Positions 56,690-64,000 of a DNA stretch of 64,000 nt are shown here, piece by piece. The notes under the pieces are model-generated. The model ran no database searches. It was given only the letters and a program-made list of their open reading frames with translations, and was not told the origin of the DNA. The translations under genes and the position numbers were made by a program. How positions within the stretch are numbered: the stretch's first letter is position 1; the number at the start of each line of letters is the position of its first letter. The DNA is from Lepeophtheirus salmonis (Eukaryota; Arthropoda; Copepoda; Siphonostomatoida; Caligidae), in the NCBI RefSeq assembly GCF_016086655.4, contig NC_052136.2, forward strand, positions 52,134,492 to 52,198,491, written 5' to 3'.

Positions 56690-57075
56690 AAGTTAGCCTC
56701 ACACAAAAAAAAATAATCAATCGGATTAAGATCCGTAATGCTGGGCCCATTTTTACTTTGTAATGGTCTCATAGCAGTGCTTACTCTACCACTTCATCGA
56801 CTTGTACTTAAACATGACAAGGTACTGAGTCTTTTTAACAGACCCAAGGGCGATATTCAGCGATTTTCTGGATCCAAGGTAGAAAAATTTCCTCAATCAC
56901 CTTTTGATAGATCTTTGTTACGGGGCAATGCAATTCCTCTTTTGTTAATTGAATCTTCTTTGTATCTTGAGCATTTGCTGCCATGATGCCCCAAACTTTA
57001 CTAAACTTTGTTGATACAACATCATTTTTGCTAGAAAAAGTAAAAATCATCGGGGAGCTGCATCATAAAATACTG
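56690..57075 (-). pseudogene. Mariner transposase relic (central part)
   Basis: The minus strand reads KIYQKVIEEIFLPWIQKIAE followed by YRPWVC(stop)KDSVPCHV. This matches the mariner text VYxxVLxxxVxPWIxxxAxxRPYVxQQDSAPxH, with the second Asp kept in KDSVPCH and a stop just before it. The downstream part decays to YGS(stop)SD near 56705 (SPD block). N- and C-terminal parts and inverted repeats are missing. A frameshift and stops make it dead. Confidence 0.7.
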
Positions 57076-57084
57076 ATTTTATCT

Positions 57085-58350
57085 TACCGGCTTGTATTTT
57101 CTGATGCAATAAATATTAATTTTGTATTATTCTTTCAACATTAAACTTTTTTCAAAATTAAGCGTATGATGTTTATATCCTACAAGCCTTTTATGGGTTA
57201 ACTCTAGCATTTAGATAACTAAAGTAAGCTCATTTTTTTTATTAGTACCTACTTTATAATGTAATATAAAACTGAGCAAAACAAAATATATATATATATG
57301 CTAATATTTGTAGATAAGTTATCAAATGTCAAGACTATGTTTTGAAATTAAAGAATTTATTCTATTGATGATTATTTTCAAAACTAAAATAATATAGCTT
57401 AGGTCTTAAAGGCATGCATTACACGATTGTGTTAATTTAATTTTCTTTTTTCTTCGGCGTAAACTAGTTATGGAAATATATAAGACGTTGCTTGTACGCG
57501 CTGCATGTATAAAGTTAAGATTATGAAAGCTATGATTAGAGTTTGAAATCTTAAACATTTTTAATGTGCGATTTTTTTGTACTTAACAACCTCAATAGCG
57601 TTTTTTTTAATTCTCAAACCTGTTATCTTTATTAACTAAAAGCTAACATCTAGAGAAAAGTATATGTTTGATCCCAGAAACATGCCACGTAGACTTACCA
57701 ACATATATGGAATGTATTTGGAAGTTATTTTTTCCGTTTTAAGAGTCCTACAATACTTCCTAAGAGTACCATTAATTATAACCTGTTAATATTAGTGTAT
57801 TATGTAAAATAAATATATAGAAATCATGTTAATTTTTTTCCCAAATAATATATAAAGTTTTAATAATCATAATAAAAATTTTTATCTTTTTAAAACCCAA
57901 AACTATTCATATTGACTGAAAATATAGATGTATTTTTCTGGTTTACCTACATTTATAACATTATTTTAAGTTTTTTAGTTGATATGAATGAGTGCAGAAT
58001 GGATTAAATAGTTAAAAAAATAATAATTTAATGACGCAATTAATTTAATTATTAAATTGTTTTTCATGTAATCATCTTGGAGTTTATTTTTACCAAGTTC
58101 ACAAACCACATTAAAAAATGCTTGATCACTTACAGAGGGTTAAATAATACTTTGTCATTGAGAGCATCAGTACAATCGGTTAAAGATAAAAGTAGTCTTA
58201 GAGCAGAATCCAAGACATACTTTACTCTTAGAATAAATGGAAATGCAGAACAAAGACCCAAAAGCAAAAGTTAGAGAATGTCTAAACCAATATTTACCTT
58301 CCGGGATCTTTTTGGTAGTGAAATGAGTCTTCAAAATTAGTACAAACCTC
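57085..58350. other. AT-rich intergenic DNA
   Basis: Nothing assignable. A 65-codon plus-strand frame at 58077-58274 has no known motif; it lies just upstream of the gene-family fragment at 58355 and could be an eroded part of the same insertion. Confidence 0.5.
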
Positions 58351-58354
58351 CATA

Positions 58355-58480
58355 TTACTAATGATACTGCCGAAAGAGCAATTAAATTAATAACTTACCA
58401 AGCTCCCACTGTTCACAATGAAGACCAGCTTCATGCAAAATTCAATTGGGTGAAAACCATCGTCAAAATGTAAAGAACTT
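58355..58480 (+). pseudogene. Unassigned transposon protein family, copy 5 (C-terminal fragment)
   Basis: The plus strand reads VTNDTAERAIKLITYQAP followed by TVHNEDQLHA (about 58352-58435), matching DDIAERGVKMMSDYANVIT in copy 1 and GIAERVISKMTDYANIIT in copy 4. The Ala-Glu-Arg is kept. Only this C-terminal piece is readable; upstream text is too decayed to align. Confidence 0.5.
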
Positions 58481-58759
58481 CTGTTCACAGGCTTTACTTT
58501 TCAAGCAATTATATTCTTTTCAATACATTATTTATGTTAATTATTTAGGTATAAAAGGATTGATTAAAACAAGCCAAATAAGGAAAAAATATAGAAAAAC
58601 ATAAAAAAAATATATACATATACACAAAAAAAGTTAAAAAAAATAAAGAGAAATAAAATATATATAGAAACAAAAAAAAACCTTAGAGAAGCAAACGACC
58701 TAGATATGGTTCTAAGGCTTTAAACTAACAGGTTACCATTTTTTTAAGAATTCTGTCAG

Positions 58760-59250
58760 ACTCCAGATGGGTCAAAGTAGTGAAATACTTCTTGAACCCA
58801 GGAGTTGTCTTAATTGTTATGACTGAAAACTGGTAAATTGAACTGAGTATATTATTTTTGATACCTATCGGGCACAAGACCACTCAAAATCGTTTCAGTT
58901 AAAGTGTTCCACAATAAAAGTGATTCTTTCCATCTTGTAGCCCTATCAAAAACAGTTAGCAGGAACTGATATTCCTTTGATAGAGGCAGTGTCAAATGAG
59001 ATTCACGTGGTTTATGCTTACTCTAGAGGGATAATAGAACAATAATTTAATCAATGAGCTTTCAAAATGCACAGTGAACAGGTAACTGGACCCTTATCGT
59101 TGTACCTCCTGCATAATATACTAGGTTCCCCTGGATAGCTGGAAGACTACGTTTAGAAATAATTGGGCAATTACACTTAGAGAAAATATCCTTTGGTGGA
59201 GAAATAGGCATTTAGAGGTCGGGGTCGTTAATGAAGGAAAACATGGCGTA
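58760..59250 (-). pseudogene. Ty3/gypsy integrase relic
   Basis: The minus strand carries HLTLPLSKEYQFLLTVFDRA followed by TRWKESLLLWNTLTETILSG (about 58870-58990). This corresponds to the integrase core DLVGPLPxSxGYxYLLTxxDRxTRWPEAxPLxxxTAExxxxxL. The first catalytic Asp of DLVGPLP reads Leu-Thr in the relic and is lost. Upstream text (KRSLPAIQGNLVYYAG, about 59090-59150) may be the pre-integrase region. Stops follow downstream and the rest of pol is absent. It has the same orientation as the gag-protease relic at 25650-26770 but lies 32 kb away, so they are separate copies. Confidence 0.7.
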
Positions 59251-59649
59251 TTCTATCATTAGTCACTTACAAACATTAAACTGAATGAATTGCAAAGATT
59301 ATTTGGAATGATATAAAAGAGATCGAAACTTGTTTACTTTATGACCCCGTACATCCTTAAGGGAGATAATGTGGTACTGATTATTGGGGATTAAAAAGTG
59401 TAAGCCCTAGTTGGACTCAAGTTAAAATAATTAGAGACAGATTATATCAATCTTCAATCCAGAAATGACACAAGGAAGATCTATTTCATTTTTCTGCATC
59501 CTTACGTTGAGAATCCAAATCTTCCTTAGTCCTTCTGTTATATTTGTAAGATCTAAACATATTATATTGCAAAATTGGACCTGATTTGCAATCTTTCTTT
59601 TAACGAACAATGTCACAGATATACTTCCTTTTTAAGTTTCTTAATTGGT

Positions 59650-61960
59650 CTCAATATTTTAAAGAATTACTTCAATCATTTCATAGCTACATGAAGATAA
59701 TTTAATCAAATAATATGAAAGCTAAGTATTTCTACCTCAAAACATTCTTTAAATTGTCAGGGTTACCATGATGGTTTTCTGTTTTTATTTTTGCACTTAA
59801 AATATGACATTTATAACTCTATAGCAGGAAATTAATATAAAAACTGTCATATTGGGAATCAACTTTAAATTTAAAACTCAATTCGATAATTTTTTGTGTC
59901 GACACAAAAAATTTTAAACTAAACTGATTTTTTAAGTCACTTATAAATATTAAAAAAAAACATTGCTTTTTAATACATTTTCTATGGTATTTTAAAAACC
60001 CTCTTTTCACAAATAAATTGATTGCTATGTCAAAAAATTGCATAGTAAACTTACATTATTATTTTTTTTTTTGCATAATTAAAAAAAATTAATTAATTAC
60101 AAAAATTTAAACATTTCTACGTAAAATATGTACATGAGTATTTTTACAAAGTAATGATCTGTAGTCGTAATAATTTAAAGTTATAAATATTTAAAATAAT
60201 AAATCTTTCTTTTTTTATTTGAAATTAAATTTATAATTAATTAATTGAAAAAAGTGAGTTGATATATTTATTTATTTTAATGTAATATTTTCTTGAAAAA
60301 AATAAATTTTATTGATGATCGTCATAAATAAGAAATATATGCTTCATTTTTTGATTCTCTTTATAGAATGGATTTTATTTTTTATAAATTAGGTTTATAT
60401 TTTTGATTATTGAAAGCATGAATTAATAAAACTTTTTTGTATAATAATACCACATTAAATATATTGAAATAATTTGAACTAAGATTAACTCCCCCTGATA
60501 TCGTCTTTACTCAAAAAGGGCAATTTATGTTTACATTTTGAGGAAAAATTATACATATATTTTATTTAAATTCTCTTAAGTTATTGATTTAATATTTTGA
60601 AATTAAGGGTTTATAATACGTGAAAATGTCTAATAAAAACATTGACCATCACACAGTTGTATTCAAGAATTCCGAAATTGAAGATTAATTTTCATACCTG
60701 AGGAAAATTCCCTATCTCGGGAAACAAATTAGAGTTTAAATCTTTTGGTTTATAATACCTAGTCTTGCTCACATAACAAAAGTATTTTTCATTTTTATCA
60801 AGTCTAGTAAGAGTATTTCGAGTGTATTCTAAGTCACAACTTACATATAAATTTATTAGAGCTTTAGGGATTTTCTTGAATTATTTATAAGCAATATGAA
60901 ATAGCAGTAAGCAGAGGGTTTTATAGCATTTTAGTTTTTTATGGATTTAGAATCATGTAAATTTTACTCTGGACTCCAAACTAGGTATTTATACTACTCG
61001 ATTTTTTCTGAGACTCGATATAATACTTACATTGTTCACAGACTTACAATCATTTGGTAACAACATGGTACAAAGTCTTTTGATCTTCAAAGATACATAA
61101 TATAATTTTAACAGTAGCATGGAATTTACTTGTTTATAATATAGAGAAGTAAAAGGATTCCTGAAGTCAAAATAGTGACTTTACACTAAACAAAATCAGT
61201 ATTTTAAAGACATTAAACTTGGTTTAAGTTTAAAGTCAAATACTTAAGCCTTCATTTGGATTTAAAAGCTAACAATTGAGTCTTTGTTAAGTTGTAGAAG
61301 TAGTCCTTGCTGTAGGAGGATATGAAAACTTGGATACCAAAAAATGAATAAAAGCCATATGGCAATATGACTATGTTAATTTATAGACTAAGGTAGATCA
61401 TAGATATTGAAATTTTATATTATCAAACGTCTAATATTTCTCAATTATTTAATCATGTTAACGTACCATTTTGGTTATGAAATTATCATTTATTTAAATC
61501 AAGTCTTGAAAAAATCACTAAAAAATATTATAAGACATAAGCAAAAACTCCACTAAAATATAGTTATTAATTTATTTAGAGACGAGAAAAAGTCTTGTGA
61601 CTATTTTCAATCATATTTTTGATAATCTAAGTGAGTTAAATTAAGAAGTTACTGTCATTAACTGAAAGTTTAGATACTCAGCATTCATTTGATATATAGA
61701 GCATAAATAAAACAAGAAATATAATTATGATTGTAGAAAAAATACTTTATTTGGTTTCAAAGACTATGAATAACCGCAAGTGCGCTTCCAAAAGTTTCTT
61801 GGGTCAGAAACAGCTAATTTTTCTCGTCCTGTTTTAAGAAGACATTCGATCGTCTCGAAAAATAATCAAAATAAATCCAAAAGTATTTTAAGGATGGAAA
61901 AGCTTTTGGTGAAGATGGCATTGGGTAATTTTTTTTTTACCCGATGCGTAGATGTAGTTG
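59650..61960. other. AT-rich intergenic DNA
   Basis: No gene recognised. The block AAATTGTCAGGGTTACC at about 59750-59767 is repeated at about 38513-38528 and could be part of a dispersed repeat. A plus-strand frame at 61780-61971 is Lys/Asn/Ser-rich with no known motif. Confidence 0.55.
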
Positions 61961-61967
61961 TTTCCTA

Positions 61968-62219
61968 TTAAGTTGAAAGGAGAAAGTATATGAAAATTGT
62001 GGGAAGCTTCCACCATCTATAGCAAGAGGCCGGATAGTACTTATCCTTTAAATAAGGTCGGCTACCGATATCAACATTTAGAGACCAATCAATGAGCTCA
62101 ATAAGATATATCACATTATCACGGGTATTCTTGTCATGAAAATTAACCAATTTTGTATTCCAAACTTGGAAAATAACAAAAATGTTTCCTAAAAGGGAGA
62201 CATATTTCAGAAATTTCAA
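61968..62219 (-). pseudogene. Possible BEL/Pao retroelement fragment
   Basis: An 83-codon minus-strand frame contains IFVIFQVWNTKLV and, about 25 residues later, WSLNVDIGSRPYLKDKYYP with a following WWKLP. The IFVxxRVxEI...WxxxxNxADxGSRGxxxxxL...WWxGP arrangement is typical of the region between RNase H and integrase in BEL/Pao elements. Only this part is recognisable; flanking stretches up to 63700 look like eroded coding DNA but match nothing I can name. Low confidence because the motif is partial. Confidence 0.35.
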
Positions 62220-62224
62220 AAAAT

Positions 62225-64000
62225 ATACAGCCTCCTCTTGAAATTGTACGCAAAAAAGGGACTTTTTGATGCAATTAGAGATGTGTACTTCAGCAAAGCA
62301 TTTTTATTCTGTCAAGCACAGACACATTTGGGAAGCATTTGAATGACTTCTTCCAAAAGAATAATTTGATCCCATCTGAACTTTTCTCTTCAGTGGTACG
62401 TCATTTACCTTGTTGGGGGATGAAGTACGCGATCCAAATTCTTTAAGAAATAGTTGCTGTCTAGGTTCAACTCCCCCCTATTATTCATAGCTGCACTATA
62501 AGACCTTGGAAATTCGATTATTTAATTTAAGGGGTTTGGGACCTCAATTCATATAATTGATATGTATATGTATGCTGACTAGATCACAGATCGATATTTG
62601 AGGCCAAGTCTAAAGGTCAGTTAACTAAATTAATTGATGTTGTTTGAAATTTGTTCTACATGTGTGAAATAAGTGGCAGTTTAAAGATCAACTTAAAAAA
62701 AATAACCTTGTTCTTCCTATTAGTAAATGGAGACAAAAATATTCAAATTTTCAGTTGTTCCATTAAGCATAATGTGGGAATATTGAGAACTATATTGATA
62801 CAAAAGGTGCCCCTTATTCAAAATATTCCTGAAAAAGTATCTTTGTTCTTCGACTTACTAATAGGGAAGTTGTAATCTTCAAAAGACGAATACCTGTTTA
62901 ATTTCCAAAATGTTCTTACTATAATCAATAAGATAACAGATATTCCTTGGATCATTGAAAAAAACAATGGAAGAAGAAGATCCAAGGCAAAATAAGTTAT
63001 GTCATAGGATCTATTTGCCCTCAATCAAACGACGTAAATCTTTTGTGGGAGGAGGAGTATCTCTGCTATGAAGAATACTGCCCAAAATCGATCAAAAAAT
63101 TATAATGGACCTTTTAAGATATCGAGAAAATGAGTGCCAAGCTACTATATCTACATACCCGGTCTACACTTGGGCTATATAGGGAACAGATTTGGTAAAT
63201 GATCACTTGGTGGAATTATATCCATATTTAAAGGCTGCATATAAAATTACTTGGGGAAAAAACCGACATTTTGTCCACCTCCACCATTTACGTGCTGTTA
63301 GAGAACTGTAAAAAAGTTTTATTCTAAAAGCATAGAGAAAAACAATAGAATTGTTTGCCTAATCGAGGGGTATTATCTCCTTTTACGATTTGAGCAACAA
63401 CTCAATTTTCAACTGTGATATTTTTTTTACTTCGCTAAATAGAGCAGCAGATCATATGATGCCCCTTTCATGGCATTTGATAATTTTATTGCGTTAAATT
63501 ATTAGGAGGAAGCTGACAAAAACTGCAACAAATTCTTAAAAATCCAGATAAACTTAAACCAAAGAGGTAAGGAAGTCCTTAAACACGAATTGCATTTCAA
63601 GGAGTTCACATAAAAAAGAACGTGTACGGGTCCATAATTGGCAAGCCTTCAAAAAGTCTGTTAAAAAGTAAATAAAGATATTTGAGAACCCACATCTTTC
63701 ACCATAAGGAGTGTTTAAATTCTGAATTACTTAAAATAAAATGGGAATCAGATTTTTTTTTTTTCAGATGAAAAGACTTTCACTTTAAAGCATTATAATC
63801 GATTTCAGTAATATAAATGAAACCATTAAAACTGTTATTTTACTTGTTATGCTTATATTCTATATGAATGCAAACCTAAGCTTTCAGTTACGAACAAATG
63901 TTTTTTTCATAAATTCACTACGCTTATCAAAAATGAAATTGAAATTGGTCTCAAAAAATTTATCGTAATATTATAATATAGGAATTATCCTTGCAAATCA
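62225..64000. other. Less AT-rich, eroded coding-like DNA, unassigned
   Basis: 62260-63700 has fewer homopolymers and more G/C than most of the window, with fragmentary frames on both strands (for example 62818-63024 minus, 62651-62875 plus). This fits an old retroelement, perhaps the same as the BEL/Pao-like piece at 61968, but no conserved box could be read. After 63700 it returns to AT-rich DNA. Confidence 0.35.

Noticed and set aside
1..64000. Direct-repeat arrays that could be CRISPR, and tRNA or rRNA genes
   Set aside because: No regularly spaced identical repeats with unique spacers were seen and the context is eukaryotic. No cloverleaf other than the SINE head and no rRNA-like conserved text was found.

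Overview
This window looks like an intergenic or gene-poor stretch of an AT-rich animal nuclear genome. There are no operons, no ribosome-binding sites, no dense coding and no rRNA or tRNA genes. The content is almost entirely decayed transposable elements set in AT-rich, poly-A/poly-T-rich DNA. The mix of many diverged mariner/Tc1 lineages, hAT, Ty3/gypsy, a LINE and a tRNA-type SINE points to an arthropod. A parasitic copepod such as the salmon louse is my best guess, but that is inference from overall texture, not proof. The longest open frames are only about 60-125 codons, and nearly all recognisable proteins are broken by stops and frameshifts.

Layout: 1-2.3 kb is mostly plain AT-rich DNA with one possible terminal exon of a tetraspanin-like gene (minus strand, about 1.5-1.7 kb). 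2.36-3.87 kb holds a SINE copy and a mariner relic. 7.05-10.33 kb is a 3.3-kb element with long (about 750 bp) terminal inverted repeats around a decayed gene of a family I cannot assign to a named transposase superfamily. 11.9-12.6 kb is a LINE reverse-transcriptase relic. 15.16-16.41 kb is a full-length but dead Tc1 element with both inverted repeats. 20.5-21.2 kb is an internally deleted irritans-like mariner. 24.9-27.9 kb holds a mariner 3' end, a Ty3/gypsy gag-protease relic and another mariner. 32.0-32.5, 37.05-37.9, 39.56-40.08 and 44.4-45.0 kb are further mariners, and 38.96-39.51 kb is a short hAT derivative. 46.56-51.6 kb is the richest stretch: a deleted mariner abutting one copy of the unassigned gene family, then a second long-inverted-repeat element carrying the same gene, a SINE, and a third gene copy. 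56.7-57.1 kb is a mariner. 58.36 kb is a fourth fragment outside the main element (fifth copy overall). 58.8-59.2 kb is a gypsy integrase relic, and 62 kb may be a BEL/Pao relic.

Main result: five diverged copies of one protein family lie in 64 kb. The two best-contexted copies (7.05-10.33 kb and 48.33-49.74 kb) are each enclosed by inverted repeats that resemble each other. The copies share blocks with WFTA..PSAAPLNDL-type, EE-VPLALF-type, PR-DY-E-type and DIAERG-type motifs, and copy 1 also has D-T-T-x-S-N and C-R-Q-H blocks. I infer that this gene is the mobility gene of the element. The residue pattern is loosely reminiscent of the RNase-H-fold/hAT plan, but I cannot place it from sequence alone.

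The elements do not act together as a pathway. The window is a record of successive insertions, internal deletions and decay. Long stretches without any entry below contain only AT-rich sequence in which I see nothing I can name.
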